A stretch of DNA of 64,000 nucleotides from an uncultured Bacteroidales bacterium (GCA_902798615.1 CADBXL010000001.1:62001-126000); one strand, 5' to 3'; shown: positions 1 to 7,893, counted from the stretch's first letter. Program-made: numbers and translations. The notes: generated from the letters alone by a model not told the origin.

Positions 1-520
1 TGGTACTTCGTACTTTTTCATAATTTTAAGTTTTTATTTTTAATTTATAAACAACATAATAATATTTCGACCCTATCCTTAAATACTTCAATATTACCAA
101 TATGAATGTATGTATCAAATACCGTCTCCTTTCAAACATCAAAAAATGATGTCATTCTGAATACTATTGTAATATTAGTAATCTGCTCAAGAGTCGTTTC
201 AAAAAAATTTGGTGCAAAAGTACGTAAAAAAAATGAACGAACAAAAAAATTTGTTGATTTTCATAGTTTTTTGAGCGTTTTTTCCTAAAAAATAACAATT
301 AAGTGAGAATTTTCTACTTTTTTTAAGATTTCTTTAACTTTTTGTCGGTTCGCCCAATTCTATTCGTACATTATTTCAATTTCACGATTAAAAAATAATT
401 TTTCATTTTCAATCATACAAGTGTCACTATTACACCATACTCTTCGAACATATCAAAAGCATCATTTCCTTTCATTAAAAAACGTAGAGTTCGAAACTTA
501 ATAATCCGAACTCACGCTTT
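1..520. other. AT-rich intergenic region without a gene
   Basis: No convincing coding sequence is seen. The stretch is strongly AT-rich. The only recognisable signal is a minus-strand promoter near 215-245 that would serve a gene beyond the left edge of the window. Confidence 0.5.
215..245 (-). promoter_or_regulatory. Bacteroidota-type promoter reading left out of the window
   Basis: On the minus strand a -7 box TACTTTTG (215-222) is preceded after 19 bases by TTTG (242-245), matching the TTTG / TAnnTTTG pattern of Bacteroidota primary-sigma promoters. The gene it would drive lies outside the window. Confidence 0.5.
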
Positions 521-1048
521 CTACTTGAAATACTTGACATCAAGGAGTTTCTCCATCCAAATCATATCATACCATTCATCAAACTTATAACCACAACGAT
601 GGAAATGTGCCACACGCTTATATCCCATCTTGGAATGGAAGTCAGGACTTTGGTGTGTGAGATGCGAGTTCGGCGTTTCTATCCAAGCAATACAGGCATT
701 AAGGTTGATGACACCTCTACTTTTCAGCTCTTCTTCAAGAGCCTCATAGAGTTTGCTTCCTATGCCTTGCCCATGTGCCTCACGAGCAACATATATACTC
801 GTCTCAACACAATGGCGATAGGCGCATCGAGGTTTGAAAGTACTGGCATACACATAGCCAAGAATCTCTCCGTCCTTCTCTGCCACGAGATAAGGATATT
901 CCGCAAGGGTATTCTTAATTCTATTTGCGAACTCCTCCACGGAAGGAACAGTATATTCAAACGTAATTGCTGTATTCTCTACGTATGGCGCATAGATAGC
1001 GAGAAGTTTCTCTGCATCTGCCACGGTTGCTGTACGGATTGTTATCAT
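521..1048 (-). CDS. GNAT family N-acetyltransferase (phosphinothricin-acetyltransferase-like)
   Basis: A 175-residue protein of the GNAT fold. The acetyl-CoA motif A is visible as HGQGIGSKLYEAL, and the N-terminal ITIRTATVADAEKLLAIYAPYV and C-terminal HxKMGYKRVAHF parts resemble the PAT/Bar branch that acetylates free amines of small molecules. The substrate is unknown. The frame stays open for 24 more codons upstream, but those codons fall in the GC-rich palindromic repeat at 1063-1192 and give a low-complexity peptide, so I place the start at the ATG at 1048. It lies downstream of the DUF5131 gene with the repeat between them, so it may or may not be cotranscribed. Confidence 0.85.
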   Translation of the reverse strand: MITIRTATVADAEKLLAIYAPYVENTAITFEYTVPSVEEFANRIKNTLAEYPYLVAEKDGEILGYVYASTFKPRCAYRHCVETSIYVAREAHGQGIGSKLYEALEEELKSRGVINLNACIAWIETPNSHLTHQSPDFHSKMGYKRVAHFHRCGYKFDEWYDMIWMEKLLDVKYFK

Positions 1049-1062
1049 AATAAAAAGAGATC

Positions 1063-1192
1063 GGCCTCTCCCCCCGCCCTCCCCCGTAGGGAGGGAGCCG
1101 GAAGATGAAAGGCATTTCAATTATTAATTATTAATTATCAATTATGTCCGCGCTCCGGCTCCCTCCCTACGGGGAGGGCGGGGGGAGAGGCC
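1063..1192. repeat. GC-rich palindromic intergenic element, copy 1
   Basis: About 130 bp with long inverted ends (GGCCTCTCCCCCCGCCCTCC on one side, its complement on the other, extending inwards through TAGGGAGGGAGCCGG) around an AT-rich core. The core holds four exact heptamers (TCAATTA, TTAATTA, TTAATTA, TCAATTA at 1117-1144). A second copy lies at 6848-6973. The base composition contrasts sharply with the surrounding AT-rich DNA. It looks like a MITE- or REP-like element; the mobilising enzyme is unknown. Confidence 0.8.
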
Positions 1193-1991
1193 TTATATAA
1201 TCATCATCTTTCCACTCGAATTTTATCTTTGAAGGCACCATATACTCGTCTATATGGTAGTCGATATTCGCCTTATGAGCCTGAGAGAGCTGAAAGCGAC
1301 GGGGAATGCGATACATCTTGCCATCCTTGAAGAAATAGGCACCTGTCTGGTGGAAACGGAATGGAATATTATGCGCAACACATTGTTCCCTAACAGATAG
1401 AATCCACTCGTAATGACAAGGACGGGCATATACACCCGACTCACCACTTACCGCCACCTCTTCTATCGTTTCATCAAGATAGGCGGAGATATCTATCGCT
1501 TCTATCATCGGCGCAACAATAATGCTCTTATGCTTTATGGGCAACGACTTGAAAATCGGGAGTCGATAATCTGCCATCTGCTGATTCTCAACGGTACATC
1601 CCACGAGTACATTATCATAGCCATCTCCCCAATCTTCGGGAACACATTCCATGAAACGGTCTATTCGCTTGGTAAAGAAATAGAACAACAGGTCTTTTCT
1701 AATCTTCATCATCTTCCAGCATTCGGCTCGCCAAGAATCAGCATCTTTCAGAAGGAAATCAGAAGTGAAGCATGTGAAAACCAACTTACCGCTCTCAATC
1801 TTCCAAGTCTTGTCGCGCTTGCGCTTGAGGGGAAGATTGAAAGCGGCTGTCTTGCGGCACAGGCTGCTCGAAGTATCACTACCGTACATCTCATCCTGAC
1901 GATATACATAGCAATACCTGCATCCTGGACTTATCTTCGTGCATCCGTGCCACGGATTCCAGTCGGCATATACGCTCCAATTCTCCGACAT
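1167..1991 (-). CDS. DUF5131 / phage Gp37-Gp68 family protein
   Basis: A 274-residue protein starting MSENWSVYADWNPWHGCTKISPGCRYCYV. The C-x6-C-x2-C cluster near residues 17-27 and the WNPWHGCTKISPGC signature are typical of the DUF5131 (Gp37/Gp68) family, which is related to radical-SAM-type proteins; the reaction is unknown. The start codon overlaps the stop of the upstream zinc-ribbon gene as TAATG, so the two are probably translationally coupled. The stop codon and the last residues (PLPPPSP) are read from the GC-rich palindromic repeat, so the natural C-terminus seems to have been replaced or extended by that element. Confidence 0.8.
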   Translation of the reverse strand: MSENWSVYADWNPWHGCTKISPGCRYCYVYRQDEMYGSDTSSSLCRKTAAFNLPLKRKRDKTWKIESGKLVFTCFTSDFLLKDADSWRAECWKMMKIRKDLLFYFFTKRIDRFMECVPEDWGDGYDNVLVGCTVENQQMADYRLPIFKSLPIKHKSIIVAPMIEAIDISAYLDETIEEVAVSGESGVYARPCHYEWILSVREQCVAHNIPFRFHQTGAYFFKDGKMYRIPRRFQLSQAHKANIDYHIDEYMVPSKIKFEWKDDDYIRPLPPPSP

Positions 1992-2584
1992 TATCTGCGC
2001 TTAAGCATGACTACCTCAGCATCAGAACCTTCCTTGCCATATTCAGAAATGAGGATATACTTTTCATCACAGGCAACACCATAGCATCTGCCATCGGAGT
2101 TCTGCTTCTCAACTTGAGTACCCCAATATGACTTTTCCTTGTCAAGAATAGAGAACGTATTGCCATTCATCTTATATTCAAGGTTGATGAAAGAGCCCTG
2201 AAGCACGAAGAGATTGTCGACAACTGGCATATCAGGAATGTTGAGGGCATTCACCTCATCGATGAACTTCTGCTTTAGAGGAGAATTGGCATGAGGAAGC
2301 TGGTCGGTAGGCGTGCTCCAACGCTTGAGATTAGGATAATACTGACGAAGCATAGCCTTATATTCCTCCTGTGTAAGGTTCTGCCCACTATCCTTATTAT
2401 ATTGCTCCACAAACTGAGAACAGAACTCTATCATCTCCTCCATAGTGAAATCGCCTGTGAAAGCTCCATCCTTGAAGCAGTATATACAATATTCCTCATT
2501 CTTCGAACCATCGGCATTAGTACCGAGGATTTCATCAGTCAGAGGCATTCCACAACTCTGGCAAAAGTGCATTTCCTTGTCCAT
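1991..2584 (-). CDS. Zinc-ribbon domain protein of unknown function
   Basis: A 197-residue protein. The N-terminal 40 residues carry CxxC at 8-11 (CQSC) and a second CxxC (CIYC) near 33-36, as in the putative zinc-ribbon family Zn_ribbon_2, followed by a helical stretch (MEEMIEFCSQFVEQYNKD). The C-terminal hundred residues, which look beta-rich (NLFVLQGSFINLEYKMNGNT), are not recognised. It is coupled by a one-base overlap to the DUF5131 gene. A minus-strand -7 box TATCTTTG at 2622-2629 lies about 40 bases upstream and is the likely promoter of the pair. Confidence 0.75.
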   Translation of the reverse strand: MDKEMHFCQSCGMPLTDEILGTNADGSKNEEYCIYCFKDGAFTGDFTMEEMIEFCSQFVEQYNKDSGQNLTQEEYKAMLRQYYPNLKRWSTPTDQLPHANSPLKQKFIDEVNALNIPDMPVVDNLFVLQGSFINLEYKMNGNTFSILDKEKSYWGTQVEKQNSDGRCYGVACDEKYILISEYGKEGSDAEVVMLKRR

Positions 2585-2621
2585 GTGCTAAAATTATTTG
2601 ATTTGAATTGATTTGCAAGTG

Positions 2622-2629
2622 CAAAGATA
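2622..2629 (-). promoter_or_regulatory. -7 promoter box for the zinc-ribbon/DUF5131 pair
   Basis: The minus strand reads TATCTTTGCAC, matching TAnnTTTG, about 40 bases before the ATG at 2584. A clear -33 TTTG is not evident. Confidence 0.5.
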
Positions 2630-3106
2630 TAAAAAACGGCAGATATATGCAAGGAAAACAGGCCTAATAGACATTTAGAGGGATGAAATACAAGAAAAAA
2701 GGGATAAAATACAAGAAAAAATTAGTCGAATAACAAAATGAGGGTTAAAAAGTTCAAGGAAGCCCCTCCTCGCCAGCGTGAAGAAGCTTCCTTGGACTTG
2801 CTCAATAATGCCTTGACAGGTATTCGTCAATAATATTTTTCCTTAGCTCTCTAATAATTCCGCTATGTACTCTCTGTTTGGTCTTGATGTCTGAAAAGAT
2901 TCCCTCCTGCTCATTATTCGTATTGGGAAGTCCCATGTTCTGTTTATCCAGAAATGTTCACAAGAGAGGCATATTTCGTTTGACGCCCAAGTAAGCACTA
3001 CACAGTATAGAAACTTTTCGCAATCATCCAATCAACAAATACCCACGAACAGATCTTTCTGTCCAAAGAAAAAAGCATTTTCCTCCACTCTTCTTCCTAT
3101 GATAAT

Positions 3107-3209
3107 ACCATTATAATACCATAATATTACCATAATAATACCATTATATTACCATTGGGAATGGTATTATAATGGTATCTTAATGGTATTTTAATGGTAT
3201 TTATATGGT
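3107..3209. repeat. Two-arm 11-bp periodic array (5 + 5 units)
   Basis: ACCAT occurs at 3107, 3118, 3129, 3140 and 3151, exactly 11 bp apart. Its complement ATGGT occurs at 3161, 3172, 3183, 3194 and 3205, again exactly 11 bp apart. The two arms are mirror images about the GGG at 3157-3159 (centre 3158). The bases between the cores are A/T only but vary, so the long hairpin that could form is imperfect. Confidence 0.9.
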
Positions 3210-3230
3210 ATTTACATCCTACTTAAAACG

Positions 3231-3263
3231 GAAAAGCCCTCGAAGCACTAATGCAACGAGGGC
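3231..3263 (-). terminator. Intrinsic terminator after fucP
   Basis: On the minus strand GCCCTCG (3257-3263) pairs with CGAGGGC (3236-3242) and is followed by TTTTCC, a stem plus T-run about 50 bases downstream of the fucP stop. A second small hairpin (TGAGAAA/TTTCTCA, 3265-3283) lies between them. Confidence 0.7.
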
Positions 3264-3311
3264 GTGAGAAACAGTATTTCTCAAATATACGGAATTTAGA
3301 TTATAGTCCTT

Positions 3312-4610
3312 TTATTCTTTGGTTAATGCCGGCTTTATCGTTCTGAAACCATATACTGCTATGATGCAGAAGCAGATGAACGGAAGGATGAACGAGAAAT
3401 TGACAGAAGCCATACCGGCAACAGTTCCGAGGTCGATGATAGCTCCTTGCATAGGAGGCATCAAAGCGCCACCTACGATTGCCATAACAAGAAAAGCAGC
3501 TCCAAGGGTTTTGTCCTTATCAACTCCCTCAAGTGCAATACCATATATTGTAGGGAACATAAGGCTCATAAATGCCGATGTTGCGACAAGACAATAGAGA
3601 CCTCCCATACCGTCGATAAGGATTGTGCCAGCTGTAGTACACATAGCACAAATGGCAAAAATCATCAACAAACGACTACCGTTGACATATTTCATAAGGA
3701 AGGTGCTGATAAATCTACTACACAAGAACATACTCATAGCTGCGATATTATACTTCTGAGCAGTTGACTTGTCAATACCAAGACGATCGGCATACTGAAT
3801 TATGAATGTCCAACACATAATCTGGGCAGCCACATAGAACATCTGCGCGATAACCCCCTCACGATAACGTGGGTTTGCAGCAAGACGACGAAGTGAATCC
3901 ATAGCCTTTGGCTCCTCACTTTCCTCTTTCTTGTCTTTCTTCACAAAGAAAGCAATCACGACAAGAACAAATACCACAACACAGCCAAGCGCAACATAAG
4001 GATCGCGGATTACGGCAAGATCGTGAAGGCGTATTGCGTCTTTAGTTGCCTGATCGAGAGTGGAGAATCCTACGGCACGAACAGCCTCAGTATCACTTTC
4101 GAGAGAAGAAAGGATGACGTTACTGGCTATAAACATTCCGCAGAGAGAGCCCATAGGGTTGAATGCCTGCGCGAGATTCAGACGACGAGTGGCATTCTCA
4201 GGAGCACCAAGCGAAAGGATATAAGGATTTGCCGTTGTCTCAAGGAAAGCAAGTCCGAAAGTAAGTACATAGAGAGAGATACAGAAGAAACTGAACATCT
4301 GGTATTCGGCTGCCGGAATAAACATGAATGCGCCTATGGCATAAAGGGCAAGACCAACAAGAATACCAGCCTTATAACTGTATTTCTTGATGAATAGAGC
4401 AGCAGGAATAGCCATTGTAGCATAACCGCCATAAAAGGCAAACTGAACCATAGACGCCTTGGATGCAGATAGTTCCATTATTGTCTGGAATGCCGCCACC
4501 ATCGGGTTAGTAATATCGTTAGCGAATCCCCACAAAGAGAAGAGTGAGGTGACGAGAATGAACGTAACGAGATTCTTACGTTCTACGAGTTTAGCTTTTA
4601 GTTCGTTCAT
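3312..4610 (-). CDS. fucP: L-fucose:H+ symporter-type MFS permease
   Basis: A 432-residue major-facilitator protein with about twelve hydrophobic segments. The FucP-family signature is visible in the first half: ETTANPYILSLG followed by RRLNLAQAFNPMGSLCG. It would import a deoxy-sugar, most likely L-fucose, through the inner membrane with protons. The neighbouring AraC regulator and the aldo/keto reductase, amidohydrolase and alcohol dehydrogenase support a fucose or related deoxyhexose catabolic locus. The spacer upstream is made of 7-bp repeats. Substrate specificity is inferred from family likeness and could be another hexose. Confidence 0.85.
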   Translation of the reverse strand: MNELKAKLVERKNLVTFILVTSLFSLWGFANDITNPMVAAFQTIMELSASKASMVQFAFYGGYATMAIPAALFIKKYSYKAGILVGLALYAIGAFMFIPAAEYQMFSFFCISLYVLTFGLAFLETTANPYILSLGAPENATRRLNLAQAFNPMGSLCGMFIASNVILSSLESDTEAVRAVGFSTLDQATKDAIRLHDLAVIRDPYVALGCVVVFVLVVIAFFVKKDKKEESEEPKAMDSLRRLAANPRYREGVIAQMFYVAAQIMCWTFIIQYADRLGIDKSTAQKYNIAAMSMFLCSRFISTFLMKYVNGSRLLMIFAICAMCTTAGTILIDGMGGLYCLVATSAFMSLMFPTIYGIALEGVDKDKTLGAAFLVMAIVGGALMPPMQGAIIDLGTVAGMASVNFSFILPFICFCIIAVYGFRTIKPALTKE

Positions 4611-4643
4611 TATTATGTTTTGGTTATTTTTTGAAGTTTCGAG

Positions 4644-4720
4644 ATTAGTGTTTAGAGTTTAGTGATTTGTGATTAGAGTTTAATGTTTAGAGTTTAGAGT
4701 TTAGTGATTAGTGTTTAGAG
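4644..4720. repeat. Tandem heptamer repeat, eleven units
   Basis: Eleven consecutive 7-bp units, variants of TTTAGAG, TTTAGTG, ATTAGTG and ATTAGAG, run without phase slip from 4644 to 4720 in the spacer between the AraC gene and fucP. Related heptamers fill several spacers at 24.4-26.6 kb. Confidence 0.85.
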
Positions 4721-4730
4721 TAACTTAAAT

Positions 4731-4765
4731 TATTCACTATTCACTATTCACTTTTCACTATTCAC
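4731..4765. repeat. Tandem heptamer repeat, five units
   Basis: Five exact-period heptamers (TATTCAC, TATTCAC, TATTCAC, TTTTCAC, TATTCAC) follow the TTTAGWG array after ten bases, just beyond the 3' end of the AraC gene. Confidence 0.85.
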
Positions 4766-4780
4766 TCTAAAATTAGAGTT

Positions 4781-5632
4781 TCACATCTGTCTGTCGCGAT
4801 ATTGCTGCGGAGTAACTCCTGTCTGCTTTCGGAACAGGCGATTGAAATATGACGAGTCATCATAGCCTAACGCATTTGCTATTGATTTGACAGACATCTC
4901 GGTAGTAACGATGAGAAGTTCTGCCTTCTCCATTTTCCTGAGTATGATGTATTGGTTAGGCGTTTCGCCAGTTTCCTTTCTGAACATTCGCGTGAAATGG
5001 TCCTTTGACATACATGCCATATCTGCCAACTTACTTATCTCTATACGACTACCGATATTATCCCTTATATAAGTGATAGCCTCGCTAATTCGGCTATCCT
5101 TGACATGCGACTTCGGACTGGCTAATGAGATGAAACGCGACAGCAACAGGAATACGATGCCTCTAGATTCCATTTTTTCCCCTAACGGACGAATGAGATT
5201 GCTATGCAGGTTCTGGGCTAACGTCTGATGATTGTCATATGTTGACGGATTAGATGCCGGCAAAGCACAATTAGGGAACAGCTCACACATACGCTTGAAC
5301 ATATGCAGGTCGGCTGGCATAGCAGGTATCTCTACAGGATACTGCCATTCGTCGAGCATGGATGTTGCCGCCTCCTCATATATATGAAGGTAATAGTGAG
5401 CAAAAACTCCTGTACATATATTCGTATGCTTGGTGAAAGCCGGAATGAAATAGAGATGTTCAGGCTTAAGAGTATAGACAACTCCGTCTATATCAATCTG
5501 TGCTTCACCTTCGGTAACGTAATAGAGACGTGCGAATGGACTTCGTACGTTCTGCCAGTTCCAATCAGCATTATGATATGCGTAACCGACATTTAGCGTG
5601 AAAATATGTAACTCGTCTATTGAGTTATGCAT
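4781..5632 (-). CDS. AraC family transcriptional regulator
   Basis: A 283-residue protein with an N-terminal cupin-like sugar-sensing domain (about residues 10-120; DGVVYTLKPEHLYFIPAFTKHTN) and a C-terminal double helix-turn-helix AraC domain (about 185-283; KDHFTRMFRKETGETPNQYI and SIANALGYDDSSYFNRLFRKQTGVTPQQYR). It sits between fucP and the divergent aldo/keto reductase gene, so it is the probable regulator of both transcription units, responding to fucose or a breakdown product; this is inferred from position. A partial -7 box TTACTTTG lies at 5669-5676 on the minus strand. Confidence 0.88.
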   Translation of the reverse strand: MHNSIDELHIFTLNVGYAYHNADWNWQNVRSPFARLYYVTEGEAQIDIDGVVYTLKPEHLYFIPAFTKHTNICTGVFAHYYLHIYEEAATSMLDEWQYPVEIPAMPADLHMFKRMCELFPNCALPASNPSTYDNHQTLAQNLHSNLIRPLGEKMESRGIVFLLLSRFISLASPKSHVKDSRISEAITYIRDNIGSRIEISKLADMACMSKDHFTRMFRKETGETPNQYIILRKMEKAELLIVTTEMSVKSIANALGYDDSSYFNRLFRKQTGVTPQQYRDRQM

Positions 5633-5668
5633 CGAGATGATTTACCGTCTTAGTCATTATTGTTGTTG

Positions 5669-5676
5669 CAAAGTAA
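5669..5676 (-). promoter_or_regulatory. Possible -7 box of the AraC gene
   Basis: The minus strand reads TTACTTTGCAAC about 40 bases upstream of the AraC-gene ATG, close to but not an exact TAnnTTTG box. Confidence 0.35.
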
Positions 5677-5804
5677 ATAAAAAAACGTGAATTATCCAAA
5701 TATTTATCGGGAAAATGCTATTACTTTCTATGTTTTTCAGCCCGCACGTCGGTTTTATCCTATTATTTGACGGAAAAATATATGGATATTATAACAAATG
5801 TTCT

Positions 5805-5812
5805 TAACTTTG
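5805..5812 (+). promoter_or_regulatory. -7 promoter box of the aldo/keto reductase operon
   Basis: TAACTTTGCAC at 5805 matches TAnnTTTG; the ATG follows at 5899 after a leader of about 80 bases. No good -33 TTTG is seen at the right distance, consistent with activator-dependent transcription by the divergent AraC protein (inference). Confidence 0.5.
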
Positions 5813-5898
5813 CACCCAGAAATAAAGGACCAAGCACAAAGTCCTTTGCCCTTGAACATAAAACATGAATAGTAAATAGTAAAAAAGTTAATATATCT

Positions 5899-6846
5899 AT
5901 GCTCTACAACGAAATCGGAAAAACAGGAATGAAGGTTTCAGCTCTTTCATTCGGCGCTTCTTCTCTTGGCGGCGTGTTCCATAGCATCAACGAATCAGAA
6001 GCCATCAAAGCTGTATTTGCTGCCGTAGAAGGCGGTATGAACTTCATAGATGTTTCTCCATATTATGGTCATTACAAGGCCGAGACTGTACTTGGAAAGG
6101 CACTCAAGGAACTTCCACGCGACAAATACTACCTCTCTACGAAAGTCGGACGCTATGGCAAGGACGGCGTAAACACTTGGGACTACTCAGCCAAGCGCGT
6201 TACAGATAGCGTTTATGAGAGTATGGAGCGTCTGAACATCGAGTATATAGACCTTATTAATGTTCATGACATCGAATTTCAGGCTTCACTTCCCGGAGGT
6301 TTACAGAAGGTGGCAGAAGAGACTCTTCCTGCCCTCGTAGAACTTAAGAAAAAAGGTATTGTTGGACATGTGGGCATTACAGACCTTCAGCCAGAAAATA
6401 TCAAATGGGTGATTGAAAATGTACCTGCAGGTACTGTGGAGTCAACTCTCTGCTTCTGTCACTATAGTCTGAACGACGAGTTACTTAACGAGTATTTTGA
6501 TTTCTTTGAGAAGAATAACGTTGGTATCATAAATGCCTCTCCTCTCTCTATGGGATTACTTTCTTCCCGTGGTGTGCCAGACTGGCATCCTGCCCCTAAA
6601 TCTCTCGTAGAGGCTTGCCAAAAGGCTGTCAAACATTGTGAGGCAAAGGGCTATCCTATCGAGAAACTTGCCATTCAGTATGCTATCAGCAATCCACGTA
6701 TTGCCACTACCCTATTCTCTTCTGCAAATCCAGACAACGTGAAGAAGAATATCGAGTATGCTGAAGCTCCTATAGATTGGAATCTCGTCAAGGAGGTTCA
6801 GGAGATTATCGGTGACCAGATGAGGGTTAGGTGGAAGAATTCATAA
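5899..6846 (+). CDS. Aldo/keto reductase, probable L-fucose (L-galactose-type) dehydrogenase
   Basis: A 315-residue TIM-barrel aldo/keto reductase. The catalytic tetrad is visible as Asp51 (FIDVSPYYG), Tyr56, Lys82 (LSTKVG) and His123 (INVHD). The sequence resembles the L-galactose/L-fucose/D-threo-aldose 1-dehydrogenase branch, which oxidises the sugar to its lactone with NAD(P)+. The following gene encodes an amidohydrolase of the type that opens such lactones, which supports the assignment. The stop codon lies one base before the second GC-rich palindromic element. Confidence 0.82.
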   Translation: MLYNEIGKTGMKVSALSFGASSLGGVFHSINESEAIKAVFAAVEGGMNFIDVSPYYGHYKAETVLGKALKELPRDKYYLSTKVGRYGKDGVNTWDYSAKRVTDSVYESMERLNIEYIDLINVHDIEFQASLPGGLQKVAEETLPALVELKKKGIVGHVGITDLQPENIKWVIENVPAGTVESTLCFCHYSLNDELLNEYFDFFEKNNVGIINASPLSMGLLSSRGVPDWHPAPKSLVEACQKAVKHCEAKGYPIEKLAIQYAISNPRIATTLFSSANPDNVKKNIEYAEAPIDWNLVKEVQEIIGDQMRVRWKNS

Positions 6847-6847
6847 A

Positions 6848-6973
6848 GCCTCTCCCCCCGCCCTCCCCCATAGGGAGGGAGCCGGAAGGCAACAAATATC
6901 AATAAAAATTAATAATAGCCACCCCATAGCAGAATCGGCCCCCTCCCTACGGGGGAGGGCGGGGGGAGAGGCC
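6848..6973. repeat. GC-rich palindromic intergenic element, copy 2
   Basis: About 126 bp with the same inverted ends as the element at 1063-1192 (GCCTCTCCCCCCGCCCTCCC ... GGGAGGGCGGGGGGAGAGGC) but a different AT-rich core. It fills the whole spacer between the aldo/keto reductase stop and the amidohydrolase start (ATG at 6985), so an operon transcript here would carry a very stable hairpin. Confidence 0.8.
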
Positions 6974-6984
6974 AATTTATCATT

Positions 6985-7893
6985 ATGCAAATCATTGACG
7001 CTCACAGCCATTTGTGGCTTAATCAGAACACGGTTGTTGACGGACAGCCAATACGCTCACTTGAGAGTAATCCATCTCGCTCGGAGTTCTTCGGAGAGGA
7101 GCGACAGATGCTTCCTCCGTTTATGATTGACGGAAGGAATACAGCAGAAGTATTCCTGTCGAACATGGATTATGCTCAGGTTGGTGCAGCTGTGGTTGTT
7201 CAGGAGATAATAGACGGCAACCAGAATGACTATCTCGCTATTGTGCAGAACAAATATCCAGACAGATTCTTCTGCATGGGTATGCTAACTGATTTATCCG
7301 CAAAGGAAGACCTTGTGCAACAGGTAAATGCCTTGAGCAAAACTTTCCGTGGTATTGCCATTCCAGGACACAGAGTCAAGGGTTCGCTTATTGAACGCAT
7401 GCCTTTGTTCAAGGCTATGGAAGAGCAGAAAATGATACTCTCCATGTGTCTTGCTGATGATGAGAAGCAGATAACAGAAATGGCTGAGGTTATCAAGGAA
7501 TGTCCGAATCTGAAAGTTGCAATAGGACATTTCGGCATGGTTACTACGCCTTCTTTCCGCAGTCAGGTGAAACTGGCTAATTGCGGTAAGAACGTAATGG
7601 TAGAATCTGGAGGAATCACTTGGTTATATAATGAGGAGTTCTATCCATTCCCTTCTGCCGTTAAGTCTATTCGTGAGGCTGCAGATCTTGTTGGTATGGA
7701 CAAACTGATGTGGGGGTCTGACTATCCTCGCACTATTACAGCCATTACCTATCGTATGTCTTACGATTTCATCCTCAAAAGCAACGAGATGACCGAGGAA
7801 GAAAAGGCCGCTTTCCTTGGTGGGAATGCAAAGACATTCTATGGTTTTGGCGAATTGCCGGAACTACCTTATATAAAGAATATGTCAGAATAA
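6985..7893 (+). CDS. Amidohydrolase family protein, probable sugar lactonase (L-fuconolactonase-like)
   Basis: A 302-residue protein of the amidohydrolase-2 family. The metal-binding start IDAHSHLW (His7, His9) and the late WGSDYPR motif with its conserved Asp are present. Relatives include L-fucono-1,5-lactonase and 2-pyrone-4,6-dicarboxylate lactonase. Between an aldose 1-dehydrogenase and an alcohol dehydrogenase the likely role is hydrolysis of L-fuconolactone to L-fuconate (inference). It is separated from the upstream gene only by the palindromic element, and a leader made of AAGTTTT-like heptamers precedes the next gene. Confidence 0.8.
   Translation: MQIIDAHSHLWLNQNTVVDGQPIRSLESNPSRSEFFGEERQMLPPFMIDGRNTAEVFLSNMDYAQVGAAVVVQEIIDGNQNDYLAIVQNKYPDRFFCMGMLTDLSAKEDLVQQVNALSKTFRGIAIPGHRVKGSLIERMPLFKAMEEQKMILSMCLADDEKQITEMAEVIKECPNLKVAIGHFGMVTTPSFRSQVKLANCGKNVMVESGGITWLYNEEFYPFPSAVKSIREAADLVGMDKLMWGSDYPRTITAITYRMSYDFILKSNEMTEEEKAAFLGGNAKTFYGFGELPELPYIKNMSE

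Larger units (their letters stand above)
2585..3311. other. 727-bp intergenic region with repeats and a terminator
   Basis: No convincing gene; a 62-codon minus-strand frame at 2843-3031 lacks recognisable features. The region holds the minus promoter at 2622-2629, two near-identical direct repeats (GGGATRAAATACAAGAAAAA, about 2680-2720), an inverted repeat GTTCAAGGAAGC (2752-2763) / GCTTCCTTGGAC (2785-2796), the 11-bp array at 3107-3209 and the fucP terminator at 3231-3263. Confidence 0.6.

Noticed and set aside
106..288. 60-codon open frame at the left end
   Set aside because: Low-complexity AT-rich sequence with no family features, overlapping a minus-strand promoter.
2843..3031. 62-codon minus-strand frame in the long spacer before the zinc-ribbon gene
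   Set aside because: No start context, no family likeness, cysteine- and tryptophan-rich peptide typical of chance frames.
3107..3209. CRISPR-like reading of the ACCAT/ATGGT array
   Set aside because: Units are 11 bp with a 5-bp core and opposed arms, no 20-40 bp spacers and no cas genes.
4644..4720. True telomere repeats
   Set aside because: Units vary, lie between bacterial genes and are not at a chromosome end; the likeness to TTTAGGG is superficial.
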